A DNA stretch of 64,000 nt from a virus (IMGVR_UViG_3300040959_000745:1-64000); one strand, 5' to 3'; numbered from the stretch's first letter, positions 8,697-17,543 are shown. The notes: generated by a model from the sequence alone, not told the origin. Numbers and translations: made by a program.

Positions 8697-9674
8697 ATGA
8701 GAATAGCATGGTTTTCTGAAGCAGGGTTTAACAGTTCTAATACACCAAGGGACTTTCCTAATATGCGTACAGAGTATGCTTGGTATGTTGCTCAAAATGC
8801 ACACCATTATAATATAGCTACTTTACCAGAACTTAAAGACAATAGTTTTGATTTAGGTATTATAATCATACCAAAAAAACTAGCTGCTTATGCTAATATT
8901 GATATTATCGGGAATCTAAGGAGAACTTGTAAAAAGTATGCCTTTATGCAAGAAGGTGCTTCTTGGTATTTCCAAGAATTACACATAGGAGAAACTTTTC
9001 TTTACTATGACATTATGGTAAATGCAGATTTCTTTTTAGCACATAACATAAAAGATTTAATGTATTATCAGTCTCTCTTGGAGAAAAAAGGATACATTAA
9101 CCCTACCCTAATGATAGAGGATTCTATAAAAGACATATCTAATGTAGAAAGGGAGGGGGTTATTATAGGAGGTAATATCGGACATTACTATGGAGGATTC
9201 AATTCTTTAGTTGTAGGTTTGCATATTGCGGATAAAGTGTATGCTCCTCAAATGGGTAGGATGAAGCCTGAAGAACGTAGTATAACTCAAATAGAGCATC
9301 TTCCTTACACGGAATGGGTTGAGTGGGTACATAACCTTAATAAGTTTAAATATGCCGTTCATATGAACCCTAACACTATTGCAGGAACTTTTAATCTTAA
9401 CTGTGCTTATTTAGGAATACCTTGTATTGGGAATATAGATGCTGATACTCAAAGAATGTGTTTTCCTGAACTTTCGATGGATGCAGAAGATATTATAGGT
9501 GCTAAGATGCTTTTAGAAAAGTTGCGAGATGACAAAGATTTCTATCAAGAAATATCTGAAACTGCTAAAGATAATTACAAGAGATATTTTTCGGAAGAAG
9601 CGTACAAAGTAAATTGGAATAATATTTTAAAACAACAATTCGATTATGAAGATTTCCCTAATACAGCCAAGTAG
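8697..9674 (+). CDS. GT-B-like glycosyltransferase
   Basis: A 325-residue protein with an N-terminal Rossmann-type half and a C-terminal segment (MNPNTIAGTFNLNCAYLG, then a D-x-Q region and a terminal helix) resembling the nucleotide-binding half of GT-B enzymes. The family cannot be named. Its last 29 nt overlap the start of the next gene. Confidence 0.65.
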   Translation: MRIAWFSEAGFNSSNTPRDFPNMRTEYAWYVAQNAHHYNIATLPELKDNSFDLGIIIIPKKLAAYANIDIIGNLRRTCKKYAFMQEGASWYFQELHIGETFLYYDIMVNADFFLAHNIKDLMYYQSLLEKKGYINPTLMIEDSIKDISNVEREGVIIGGNIGHYYGGFNSLVVGLHIADKVYAPQMGRMKPEERSITQIEHLPYTEWVEWVHNLNKFKYAVHMNPNTIAGTFNLNCAYLGIPCIGNIDADTQRMCFPELSMDAEDIIGAKMLLEKLRDDKDFYQEISETAKDNYKRYFSEEAYKVNWNNILKQQFDYEDFPNTAK

Positions 9675-10854
9675 GAATAATTTAAAATATTTAAAGTGGT
9701 CTTATAATGCTATAAGAAAGAACCAAGGCAAACATGATGTTCAGATTTGTGTGGCAGATGATGCATCTACAGATGGAACTTGGGAGTGGTGTATGCAAAT
9801 AATGCACACAGACTCTAACTTCAATGCGATACGAAACGAAGGACCTAAGAGATTAGGACATACTATTTTGTATGATAAATTGATCAAAGAGGTAGCAATT
9901 CACGATATTTGTATGATATATCACGCAGACATGTACCTTGCTCCAGGTGCATTAGATGCAATAGAAAGTTATATTAAAGAAAAAACTATTGTTTCCTTAA
10001 CAAGAGTAGAGCCTCCTTTACACCCAGATGGGCCAGAAAAGGTTCTTGTTGATTTTGGAACAGAACCTGAAGACTTCAATGAAAATATGTTTCTAGATTG
10101 GCTGTCTAATAAGTATACTCCTAAATCTGACAAAGGTTTTACCTTTGGAGTTTTTGCTCCTTGGGCATTTTACAAGAAAGATTTTTTAGAGATTGGAGGT
10201 CATGATCCATTATATGCTCCACAGTCCAAAGAAGATTCAGATATCTTTAATAGATTTAAACTTAATAATGTAAAATTTATACAGACTTGGAGAGGAGTCG
10301 TATACCACATGACTTGTAGAGGTTCTAGATTTAATCCTACTATAACACAGGTAGGTACAGCTTCTGATGAATGGATGAGGCAGAATATAAAGAGTTCAAG
10401 AAACTTTATTAGAAAGTGGGGACATTTTGTAAAGCATGATGAATATATGATGCCTATTGTTCCTTCTAAATATATGGTAGTTATAAAACTTATTAACTGT
10501 ACAAGTATAAAATTACTATCTGCTTTAGAACCTTGGTGTTCAAAAATATTTACAGATTTCTCTGACTGGGAATCTTATGTTAAATCTGAACAAATTAATA
10601 CTTCTTTTGATATGTCTAAAAGAGTATATCCTATAAATAGTATGATTCCTCAATCTGTAAAAGGACTTTTTCTTACAGTAGATGCTCATAATTTTTCTGA
10701 TGAAGATTTTTTAGGCATACAAGAACTTTCTATGATAATTGATAATGCTAAAAAAGATTCTAATGATTTAGAAGGACAGATTTTTTCTTTAGGTAATATT
10801 AAAGTATATGTAAATGATTTAACTACTTATGAAAATTTATTAATAAAACTATAG
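9646..10854 (+). CDS. GT-A (family 2) glycosyltransferase with C-terminal extension
   Basis: Residues 1-240 form a family 2 domain: SLIQPSRNNLKYL, CVADDASTDGT (UDP site), YHADMYL as the D-x-D equivalent and ESD-type KEDSDIFNRF. Residues from about 250 to 402 are an extra domain of unknown role. This is the last sugar gene of the operon. The start lies within the preceding coding sequence, as the PSRNN strand requires it. Confidence 0.88.
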   Translation: MKISLIQPSRNNLKYLKWSYNAIRKNQGKHDVQICVADDASTDGTWEWCMQIMHTDSNFNAIRNEGPKRLGHTILYDKLIKEVAIHDICMIYHADMYLAPGALDAIESYIKEKTIVSLTRVEPPLHPDGPEKVLVDFGTEPEDFNENMFLDWLSNKYTPKSDKGFTFGVFAPWAFYKKDFLEIGGHDPLYAPQSKEDSDIFNRFKLNNVKFIQTWRGVVYHMTCRGSRFNPTITQVGTASDEWMRQNIKSSRNFIRKWGHFVKHDEYMMPIVPSKYMVVIKLINCTSIKLLSALEPWCSKIFTDFSDWESYVKSEQINTSFDMSKRVYPINSMIPQSVKGLFLTVDAHNFSDEDFLGIQELSMIIDNAKKDSNDLEGQIFSLGNIKVYVNDLTTYENLLIKL

Positions 10855-11346
10855 ATGGGCTACGTAACTAAGTATAAAAAGGTAGAAAATAGATTTAAGC
10901 AAGATGTATTATCTTATTTTAAAGATAAATGTAACATTACAGAGGCTACTGAGTATGAAGATATATACGGCCATTGGGATTTAGAAGTGACTGATTCTGA
11001 TTCTTTTATAGGTAAAGTAGATGTAAAGGCATTAAAAAAGAGGCGGAGAAGCGACCCTTCAGTAGATGATTCTATACATTGGGTAGAACTTCAAAATGTA
11101 AATGGAGATGCTGGTTGGTTGTTTGGTCTTGCAGATAATATAGCTTTTGAAACTTTAACAGAGTGGCTTATTGTCAGCAGGACTGCTTTGATTGATTCAT
11201 TAAAATCTAGTATTTTTAAGGAGTTTGTTGACACTCCAGAGATATATAGAATGTATAGAAGAAAAGGTAGAAATGATGTTATTGTTCTTGTTCCTACAAA
11301 AGATCTAAAGATATTAAGTAACTTAGAGATTCCTAAAATTAACTAG
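10855..11346 (+). CDS. putative restriction-fold nuclease-like protein
   Basis: A basic, 163-residue protein that starts directly after the preceding stop. The segment IYGHWDLEV...GKVDVKALKK reads like the D...(D/E)-x-K core of a PD-(D/E)XK fold. No second diagnostic motif is obvious, so the nuclease call is tentative. Related small phage proteins are usually left uncharacterised. Confidence 0.5.
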   Translation: MGYVTKYKKVENRFKQDVLSYFKDKCNITEATEYEDIYGHWDLEVTDSDSFIGKVDVKALKKRRRSDPSVDDSIHWVELQNVNGDAGWLFGLADNIAFETLTEWLIVSRTALIDSLKSSIFKEFVDTPEIYRMYRRKGRNDVIVLVPTKDLKILSNLEIPKIN

Positions 11347-11354
11347 TATATTCT

Positions 11355-11364
11355 TATATTTATA
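11355..11364 (+). promoter_or_regulatory. TATATTTATA motif, putative phage late promoter
   Basis: Exact copy of the recurring 10-mer, 12 nt before the next start codon. Confidence 0.5.
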
Positions 11365-11376
11365 TAAAACAGTCTT

Positions 11377-11754
11377 ATGTCTAAATACTTTGATATTAAT
11401 ATGATTGATGATTATCTTGACTTAGGTCTTAAGTTTAAGGTCTATGTTGATGGTGACTATCTAGTAGTGAATGATCCTTGGGATTTAATAAACGATAAGG
11501 TAGGGATAGGTTATGATTCTAAGGGAGATTCTGTAAAGTTTGAGTATATGGACATAGACCACGTTATGATAGGAAGTATTATAATGTCTAAAGAAGACTT
11601 AATAAAATTAGAAAAACCCGATAATGAGTCAGATGATACCGAGCAACAGGGAGGAGAAGAAGCTCCTGCTGAAGAGCCTGCTGGAGATGAAACAGAACAA
11701 CCAGCTGAAGAGCCTACTGGAGCAGAAGAGGAGCAGCCAGAACAGCCTGCTTAA
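11377..11754 (+). CDS. small protein with acidic E/P/A-rich tail
   Basis: The first 80 residues form a beta-rich domain (FKVYVDGDYLVVNDPWDL), and residues 85-125 are a low-complexity tail rich in Glu, Pro and Ala with approximate EEPA repeats. The last 131 nt overlap, in another frame, the start of the following large ORF. I do not recognise the domain. Confidence 0.7.
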   Translation: MSKYFDINMIDDYLDLGLKFKVYVDGDYLVVNDPWDLINDKVGIGYDSKGDSVKFEYMDIDHVMIGSIIMSKEDLIKLEKPDNESDDTEQQGGEEAPAEEPAGDETEQPAEEPTGAEEEQPEQPA

Positions 11755-13603
11755 TGAGGCTGAGCTAAATGAAATATCTAGAAAAGATATAGTAACAGGA
11801 GTAACTGTTGCAGCATTATCTATTATGCCTTACATATCTAAGGCACAGGCTCAAACCCCAGTAAAAGATCCTGATAAGACTGAAGTAGTACAGCCTCCTA
11901 CTCGAACAGATAAGTTGAGAAACTTTATTATGAGAGCCTATTCCTATTATAAGGACAATCAAAATGTAGACATCACAGACTGGATTAAGGAGAAGTACCC
12001 AGCAAAGTATGAAAAGTGGTTTAAAAATACAGGTCAAGAGCGATATGTAGTAGATGATTCTCATTTTTTAGATCCTAAAAAGTGGATGACTTTAAGTGAT
12101 GAGCTTAAGAACGCCCTTTCTATGACATTATATAATAAGGGAGTGGCTGATAAGTTTATACGAACGGAGGCTCCTGGAGAAGTGGTGGCGATTATTAAGT
12201 ATGATGATAAAGGTTATAAAATAACACCTGTGACTTCTGGCGATCCTTTTAAGATGCCTAAAAATACTATAGGGTTTATAGAAGAAAAGACTCCCTTTCA
12301 AAAAGCATTTGCAGCTGCTATGAAAAAGTATAAGGAAGCTGTGAAAAGAGGGGATAAGGATGCAGATCCTTATTTTGAGTTTAATGGCAAGCTTTATAAG
12401 TTAGAGTATGGCGGGGTAGATAAACCAGGCTATTACAGGAGTGTGGATATACCTGCTACTAAAGATAGTATGCCTTCAGGGCATTTGAATGAAAAAAAAA
12501 GAAAAAAATATAGCAAGAGTAGCACAAGTCTTCACAATTGGTTTAAAAAAGAAGATTGGGTAAGGATAAATACTTCTGGAGAAATAACTGGTCCTTGTGG
12601 TACTATGAAGGATAAGAGTAAACCTAGTAGATGTCTTCCTAGAGCTAAGGCAAATAGCCTATCAAAAAGTGAGCGAGCTGCGACAGCAAAGAAGAAAAAA
12701 GAGGGCGGGAAGAAAGGAAAGCAGTTTGTTTCTAATACTAAAAAAGCTAAAGTAAGAAAGGAAGTAGTATCTCCTAACGATCCTGTATTTAATTCTTTTA
12801 ACCAGAATGATACTTTATCTAAAGATATATTTGATAATAGTAAGGTAATGCATGAGTCTATAAGAACTAGACTTATTGAGATTGCTAATATGTTTGTAAA
12901 ATATTTAGAGATACCTTTAGAGATTAAAGATATAAGACTTACAGGATCTTTAGCTAACTTTAACTGGTCTACTTACTCAGATGTAGATTTACACATAATA
13001 GTAGACTTTGATGAACTTTCAGATAAAGCAGATTTATTAAAAAAGTTCTTTGATTCTAAAAAGTCTATATGGAATGATACTTATGATATTAAAATAAAAG
13101 GATATGATGTAGAACTTTATGTTCAAGATATAGATGAAGTACATACAGCTTCTGGCGTATATTCTGTAACTGATAATAAATGGATAGCAGAACCTTCCGC
13201 AGAAGAAATATCAATAGATTCTAAAAAAGTTTACGATAAGACTAATGAGTACTCTAAAAGAATAGATGCTTTAGAAAAATCTAAAGATGATCCTGAAGTT
13301 ATTATAAGTTTAATAGACTCGCTTAAAGATAAAATAAAGAAGTTTAGAAAATCTGGTTTAGAGAAAGGGGGAGAGTACTCCTATGAGAATTTAGTCTTTA
13401 AGTCTTTAAGAAGATTAGGAGAGATAGAACGTCTTGTTAAGTTGAAAGTAGACTTAACAAATAAAGAGTATTCTATAAACGAGAAGAAGGATGATAGATG
13501 CACTAGAATAGCAAAGAGAAAGTATGAAGAGTGGCCTTCTGCTTATGCTTCTGGAGCTGTTGTTAGGTGCAGACAAGGGAAAATTTGGAAAGGAGAAAAA
13601 TAA
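11624..13603 (+). CDS. multidomain protein: signal-like segment, DUF5872-like, nucleotidyltransferase fold
   Basis: This ORF (659 residues from the first ATG; true start uncertain, 11687 is an alternative) has a Tat/Sec-like segment SRKDIVTGVTVAALSIMPYI ending in KAQAQ at about residues 52-77; a basic Cys-containing domain with GPCGTMKDKSKPSRCLPRAK and AATAKKKK at about 310-365, resembling DUF5872 of large phages; a polymerase-beta-type nucleotidyltransferase core TGSLANFNWSTYSDVDLHI at about 438-456; and a C-terminal CTRIAKRKY-WPSAYASGAVV-CRQGKIW motif common in phages. It overlaps the preceding gene by 131 nt, so the N-terminus may instead come from a frameshift out of that gene. Confidence 0.75.
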   Translation: MSQMIPSNREEKKLLLKSLLEMKQNNQLKSLLEQKRSSQNSLLNEAELNEISRKDIVTGVTVAALSIMPYISKAQAQTPVKDPDKTEVVQPPTRTDKLRNFIMRAYSYYKDNQNVDITDWIKEKYPAKYEKWFKNTGQERYVVDDSHFLDPKKWMTLSDELKNALSMTLYNKGVADKFIRTEAPGEVVAIIKYDDKGYKITPVTSGDPFKMPKNTIGFIEEKTPFQKAFAAAMKKYKEAVKRGDKDADPYFEFNGKLYKLEYGGVDKPGYYRSVDIPATKDSMPSGHLNEKKRKKYSKSSTSLHNWFKKEDWVRINTSGEITGPCGTMKDKSKPSRCLPRAKANSLSKSERAATAKKKKEGGKKGKQFVSNTKKAKVRKEVVSPNDPVFNSFNQNDTLSKDIFDNSKVMHESIRTRLIEIANMFVKYLEIPLEIKDIRLTGSLANFNWSTYSDVDLHIIVDFDELSDKADLLKKFFDSKKSIWNDTYDIKIKGYDVELYVQDIDEVHTASGVYSVTDNKWIAEPSAEEISIDSKKVYDKTNEYSKRIDALEKSKDDPEVIISLIDSLKDKIKKFRKSGLEKGGEYSYENLVFKSLRRLGEIERLVKLKVDLTNKEYSINEKKDDRCTRIAKRKYEEWPSAYASGAVVRCRQGKIWKGEK

Positions 13604-13612
13604 TACTATTAG

Positions 13613-13996
13613 ATGAAACTTAAATTATTACTAGAACAACTTACCGAAGAGAGAGTAAATATATTAGAGGAGTTTGTAGACTACTGTACAAAAGAACTTA
13701 AAATACAGAGACCTACTATGAAGTTAGTAAACTCTCAAAATTTTGCGAAGAAGTACAGAACCTTTGGACAATACTCCCCACAGGATAATACTTTAAAAGT
13801 ATATGTTTATAATAGAAACTTAGCTGATATACTTAGAACTATAGCACATGAATTAGTACACCATAAGCAGATGGGTAAAGGACAATTAGTCCCTGGAGCT
13901 GGAGAGACTGGTTCTCCCCAGGAAAATGAGGCCAATTCTTTGGCTGGAGTCTTACTAAGACATTACGGTAAAATTAATCCAAATATTTACGAATAA
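13613..13996 (+). CDS. zincin metallopeptidase-like protein with leader peptide
   Basis: Residues 79-83 form the zinc-binding HELVH (HExxH) and the third ligand is probably Glu106 in QENEANSLAG. The small size (127 residues) matches phage-encoded minimal zincins. The first 12 residues, MKLKLLLEQLTE, belong to the leader type shared by many genes of this phage and end in L-T-E, so it may be cleaved on head packaging (inference). Target unknown. Confidence 0.8.
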   Translation: MKLKLLLEQLTEERVNILEEFVDYCTKELKIQRPTMKLVNSQNFAKKYRTFGQYSPQDNTLKVYVYNRNLADILRTIAHELVHHKQMGKGQLVPGAGETGSPQENEANSLAGVLLRHYGKINPNIYE

Positions 13997-14031
13997 TTTA
14001 TTATACTTTACCATAGTTGAATATAATTTAG

Positions 14032-14039
14032 TATATTTG
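14032..14039 (+). promoter_or_regulatory. host-type promoter -7 box TATATTTG
   Basis: Bacteroidetes -7 consensus TAnnTTTG, 33 nt before the next gene. A good -33 TTG at standard spacing is not obvious. Confidence 0.5.
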
Positions 14040-14072
14040 TACCAGTTATTAATTTTTAAAAATAAAATATTT

Positions 14073-14270
14073 ATGGAATTTTATTTAGTTAAGTTTAAAG
14101 AACAGTACGACACCGACAAAGGACCTAAATGGAGTACAAAGCAGTACTTGGTCAATGCAGTAAGCGTGGGAGATGCGGAAGCAAAGACAACTGAAAATCT
14201 TTCACAACATGGTATTGAGTTTATGATAGTCTCTGTCTCTAAGAGTCCTATAGAAGAAATACTACAGTAA
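14073..14270 (+). CDS. DUF4494-like small protein
   Basis: A 65-residue protein whose sequence (FYLVKFKEQYDTDKG...YLVNAVSVGDAEA...IVSVSKSPIEEIL) resembles DUF4494 of Bacteroidota and their phages. I use the ATG at this position because an earlier in-frame ATG falls between the promoter and a purine-poor leader. Function unknown. Confidence 0.7.
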   Translation: MEFYLVKFKEQYDTDKGPKWSTKQYLVNAVSVGDAEAKTTENLSQHGIEFMIVSVSKSPIEEILQ

Positions 14271-14485
14271 TGTTTAGATCATTTTCAGAACCTTTAAAAG
14301 ATTCACAAGGATCTATTTCATCAAAGAGGGTGGTTACTATAACCACTCTCTTGTTGATAGTCTTTTGTGTTTTTCTAGATTTGTTTACGTCCTTTAAAGT
14401 CTCAGAGTATATCTTTGACGGGTTAATGTGGATTGTTTTATCTGGTATGGGATTTATATCATCAGAAAAATTCGCTAAAAAATGA
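14270..14485 (+). CDS. small two-TM membrane protein, holin-like candidate
   Basis: A 71-residue protein with two hydrophobic segments, about residues 21-42 (VVTITTLLLIVFCVFLDLF) and 47-63, and a basic C-terminus. Length and topology fit small holins, but many phage membrane proteins look alike. It overlaps its neighbours by 1 and 4 nt. Confidence 0.6.
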   Translation: MFRSFSEPLKDSQGSISSKRVVTITTLLLIVFCVFLDLFTSFKVSEYIFDGLMWIVLSGMGFISSEKFAKK

Positions 14486-14703
14486 CAGAATCAGAATTAG
14501 TAAAAGATATTTTAGAGAAAGATATGTCCAAGATAATAAGTGTAGAGGACATACCTTGGCCGAAAAGATATTCAGATAAAGATAAGTACTATTTTTTATC
14601 TGATTTAAAAGATTGTTATGAGCATATAGAAAACTATGATATGTGTAATTACATATCAAACTTAATTGTAAAACTAGGATTCGATGAAGAAGAGGATTTT
14701 TAA
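14482..14703 (+). CDS. hypothetical acidic protein
   Basis: 73 residues, acidic with a D-E-E-E-D tail. No recognised motif. It overlaps both adjacent genes in a translationally coupled chain. Confidence 0.6.
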   Translation: MTESELVKDILEKDMSKIISVEDIPWPKRYSDKDKYYFLSDLKDCYEHIENYDMCNYISNLIVKLGFDEEEDF

Positions 14704-14860
14704 TAAAAAACTATCAGTAATAACGTTAGGCGTTAGTAAAGTGTGTATCCTATATACAGTAGATAGAAATAGTGGCAGACCAGTTAGTGCTGATCTGTTT
14801 TCTTTATTTTGGTTTCCGTTGTTATATGTATACTCTAAAACATTAAACTTATTTTTATGA
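14684..14860 (+). CDS. small hypothetical protein (58 aa)
   Basis: ATG AAG AAG AGG opens a 58-residue frame that fills an otherwise empty gap and ends in an ATGA overlap with the next gene. The product is basic at the N-terminus and has one hydrophobic stretch FSLFWFPLLYVY (residues 39-50), so it may be membrane-associated. Confidence 0.6.
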   Translation: MKKRIFNKKLSVITLGVSKVCILYTVDRNSGRPVSADLFSLFWFPLLYVYSKTLNLFL

Positions 14861-15087
14861 GTAGTTACTGCTTGAGACTGGAAACTTCTAAACAGATAGA
14901 TGTTAATGTTATGACTCTTGTACTATGTACATACCTTCCTGTACCAGAGTCTCAAGCTGAACAAATATCAATGCTACTAAACAGAAACAAATCTATAGAG
15001 ATTTTTACAGGGTATAGTAAATCTGATTTGGAAAAATACCAAAAGATCTTGAGTAAAAATGTTAAATGTGATATAATAAAAATTTAA
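14857..15087 (+). CDS. hypothetical protein
   Basis: 76 residues, soluble, not recognised. Starts in an ATGA overlap with the preceding small gene. Confidence 0.6.
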   Translation: MSSYCLRLETSKQIDVNVMTLVLCTYLPVPESQAEQISMLLNRNKSIEIFTGYSKSDLEKYQKILSKNVKCDIIKI

Positions 15088-15093
15088 ACTGTT

Positions 15094-15618
15094 ATGCATA
15101 ATAGCAAAGCATACGAATTGTCAGAGGCTAAAATAAGGTATGCAATGGCTAATACTAAGTCAAATAGACAGGCGGCCAACTTTTTGAATGTTGCTTTTAA
15201 TACCTATAAAAAGTACGCAAGCATATATATCGACAAGGAGACTAGTAAGTCTCTATACGATCTTCATAAGAATATAGGACTAAAAGGAGGAAGAAAAGGT
15301 ATAAGATCTCCCCAGGGTGGCCATGTAACTTCTATGGAGATAATAGAAGGTAAATTTCCTAAATACCCTCCAGGAAAACTAAAAGACAAACTACTACAGG
15401 ACGGTCTATTAGAAGCTAAGTGCTATAATGAACTTTGTACTTTTAACAAAAATCCAGAGGAGAGGATAAAAGATAATAGCATACCTTTAAGACTAGACTG
15501 GAAAGATGGCGACATGACAAACCATAAACTAGATAACTTACAGTTACTATGCTATAACTGTTACTTCCTACAGGTAGGTAACTTGAATGGTAATATGAAA
15601 AAATTTGAAGATTTGTAA
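15094..15618 (+). CDS. HNH-like zinc protein with HTH-like N-terminus, probably degenerate
   Basis: Residues 20-45 (KSNRQAANFLNVAFNTYKKY) read as a helix-turn-helix. The C-terminal half has the HNH/ENDO VII-like scaffold CYNELC...LDWKDGD...N...NLQLLCYNC. The usual catalytic D-H-x-D/N-G-D is W-K here and the final His after CxxC is Tyr, so cleavage activity is doubtful; it may be a DNA-binding regulator derived from a homing-type endonuclease. Confidence 0.65.
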   Translation: MHNSKAYELSEAKIRYAMANTKSNRQAANFLNVAFNTYKKYASIYIDKETSKSLYDLHKNIGLKGGRKGIRSPQGGHVTSMEIIEGKFPKYPPGKLKDKLLQDGLLEAKCYNELCTFNKNPEERIKDNSIPLRLDWKDGDMTNHKLDNLQLLCYNCYFLQVGNLNGNMKKFEDL

Positions 15619-15794
15619 TGGAAGATATTTCTGACTTATATAGAAAACTAGGAGTAGTTGAGTATAACATCACCATATATACGGAGACTTTAAGACAACT
15701 ACAAGAGACTAAAGAAACTATTTTATTAGAGATAGATAAACTAGAAGCTAAAAAAATAAAAGATGAAGGTGACAATATGGACAAGGCTGAATAA
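15618..15794 (+). CDS. small coiled-coil protein (58 aa)
   Basis: A 58-residue frame starting on the last base of the preceding stop codon (TAATG). The product is mostly one amphipathic helix (TETLRQLQETKETILLEIDK), likely coiled coil. Function unknown. Confidence 0.65.
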   Translation: MEDISDLYRKLGVVEYNITIYTETLRQLQETKETILLEIDKLEAKKIKDEGDNMDKAE

Positions 15795-15939
15795 TGTAAG
15801 GTACATACATGAAGGTACTTGTGAGTATAGTTGGTTTATTAAAAACCCTACACAAGCCGATGCTGTACAGTTAGAGATTGATTATGATACTTTTTTTAAT
15901 CTTTTAGATAATTTTGAGCATTATTTAGTTTTGTTTTGA
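15763..15939 (+). CDS. small hypothetical protein (58 aa)
   Basis: A 58-residue frame beginning inside the end of the previous small gene (32-nt overlap). The product has balanced composition with aromatic residues (CEYSWFIKNPTQ, DYDTFFNLLDNF) and reads as genuine protein. Not recognised. Confidence 0.55.
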   Translation: MKVTIWTRLNNVRYIHEGTCEYSWFIKNPTQADAVQLEIDYDTFFNLLDNFEHYLVLF

Positions 15940-15940
15940 C

Positions 15941-15948
15941 TATTTATA
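15941..15948 (+). promoter_or_regulatory. TATTTATA, partial late-promoter motif
   Basis: Matches the last eight bases of the recurring TATATTTATA, 20 nt before an ATG encoding a leader-type N-terminus. Confidence 0.4.
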
Positions 15949-15968
15949 TAGTAGATACGTTTAACAAA

Positions 15969-16835
15969 ATGAGTTTAAAGAAAATAGTAAAAGAAGCCTT
16001 ACAGGATAAGGATCTTTTTAAGAAGAATCTTTCTAAGATACAGTCTACTACTATAGATGCCAATGAGATGCCTAAAGGTATCACATCGTTCCCTAATGAG
16101 TTTAGGTTGGTTTTTGTCGATGCTCATTTAGCATTATTAAAACACTTTAAGAAAAAATATAAACTAAGAGGAGAGAAAGCTAGAGTGGAGAACTTAATGG
16201 ATCAGTTAGGGGCGGAGAAACATGTTAGAATAAGCAGTTTGTATCCTCCATTTAAGATACTAAGAAAATCTGTACTTAACGCAAAGGGAGAGAACCAAGG
16301 TAGACTTGCCAGAGTATTTCAGTACAAAAATAAGTTTATACCTTTAGATAGAGAGGACTTTCATATTATGGCTATAGATGCTATAGAGAATGATAAGTTA
16401 TTAGGACCTTGTTCTGTTGTCGATTTATCTGATAGTACCAGAGAAGATATTGGGAATCCTTTGGGTGATATGACCAGGATGGAAAGAGTCTACCAGTTCT
16501 TGGAGATACCTAAAGAAGACGAAGTAAAAGATGAGCCAGACTTATACGATAAGGAAGGAGGAAAGTTGACTAAAAAACAGATAGACTTATTTAATAGACC
16601 TGGGGATGATGCTAGTGTAGATATAGGCTTTAAGAATCCTATCGACACTACAGCAAGCATACAAGGTTTAGACGATCTTGATAACTACGCTCATAAAGTA
16701 AGAGCTACTCTATTAATGATAAACAGAGCTAAGGCTACTCTAAAGAGAACTAAAGATCCTAAAAAGAAACGTAATATTATATCTAGTTTGAAGAAATGGC
16801 AAAACTATAAAAATAGACTAATAGATAAACAATGA
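15969..16835 (+). CDS. hypothetical phage protein with leader-like N-terminus
   Basis: 288 residues from this ATG; a TTG 33 nt upstream would overlap the promoter motif. The start MSLKKIVKEALQD resembles the leader family. The body is basic with a strongly charged C-terminus (KRTKDPKKKRN). A phage structural or DNA-binding role is possible, but I recognise no family. Confidence 0.7.
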   Translation: MSLKKIVKEALQDKDLFKKNLSKIQSTTIDANEMPKGITSFPNEFRLVFVDAHLALLKHFKKKYKLRGEKARVENLMDQLGAEKHVRISSLYPPFKILRKSVLNAKGENQGRLARVFQYKNKFIPLDREDFHIMAIDAIENDKLLGPCSVVDLSDSTREDIGNPLGDMTRMERVYQFLEIPKEDEVKDEPDLYDKEGGKLTKKQIDLFNRPGDDASVDIGFKNPIDTTASIQGLDDLDNYAHKVRATLLMINRAKATLKRTKDPKKKRNIISSLKKWQNYKNRLIDKQ

Positions 16836-17236
16836 AAAAATTTATAGAAATACTAAAGTACGGGGATACTGAACCTTTAGAAATTGTTTTAGCTATTGTT
16901 CTCATAGGACAGTTATGCCATCCTTCTCCTTCCATATTCTGCTGGCATAGTATACTGCCAGAGTATTATTATTTTTTAGGAGCATTGTCAGGAGCTGGTA
17001 TGCTTTTTGGTAATATGTTAGGAAGTTTACAGGTTAGGAAGTGGAGTTCTAATATAGGCTTTGTTGTTATTCTAGGTATAATCGTCATATCTGCTTACAA
17101 TGGTTTTACAGGTTTGCAGATGTACATAATATTGTTTGTTGAGTTTTTAGCATTGTTTTGGGTCACTTGGAGATGCAGTACATTAGAGGTTTTGCACCAT
17201 TTAAAGACTTCCAAAACTCAAAAACAAAATGGATGA
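16832..17236 (+). CDS. polytopic membrane protein
   Basis: 134 residues with about four hydrophobic segments (near 16-32, 45-62, 73-90 and 95-113) and a basic C-terminal tail. It lies directly upstream of a TM/coiled-coil protein, so a lysis role is possible (holin-like), without specific support. Confidence 0.65.
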   Translation: MKKFIEILKYGDTEPLEIVLAIVLIGQLCHPSPSIFCWHSILPEYYYFLGALSGAGMLFGNMLGSLQVRKWSSNIGFVVILGIIVISAYNGFTGLQMYIILFVEFLALFWVTWRCSTLEVLHHLKTSKTQKQNG

Positions 17237-17543
17237 GAACTTATATACGGTATTAATAACTCTTATAACAGTTGCAGGTTCTGCGGGTGCGTGGAAATTT
17301 TATGAGTCTAAACTAAAACTAAGAAGTAGAATAAGAGACTTAGATGTCAAAGAAGGTGTTTTGTTTAGAGAAGATTTGAGAGAAAGGGTTTCTCTATTAG
17401 AGAGTAAATTAGAAGAAAAAGAGCGGGAGAAAGAAGAACTACAAAACCAAATATCAGACTTAAAAACACAACTAGCTGAATATAAAGTAAGGTTAGAGTA
17501 CTTAGAGAAAGACAATAGAAGGTTAAAGAATGCTAATAATTGA
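17229..17543 (+). CDS. TM plus coiled-coil protein, inner-membrane spanin-like candidate
   Basis: One N-terminal membrane segment (VLITLITVAGSAGAW, about 8-22) followed by a long charged coiled coil (residues 45-100, LLESKLEEKEREKEELQNQI). This is the architecture of i-spanins that bridge the periplasm in phage lysis. It could also be a structural membrane anchor. The end overlaps the kinase-like gene by 14 nt. Confidence 0.6.
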   Translation: MDENLYTVLITLITVAGSAGAWKFYESKLKLRSRIRDLDVKEGVLFREDLRERVSLLESKLEEKEREKEELQNQISDLKTQLAEYKVRLEYLEKDNRRLKNANN

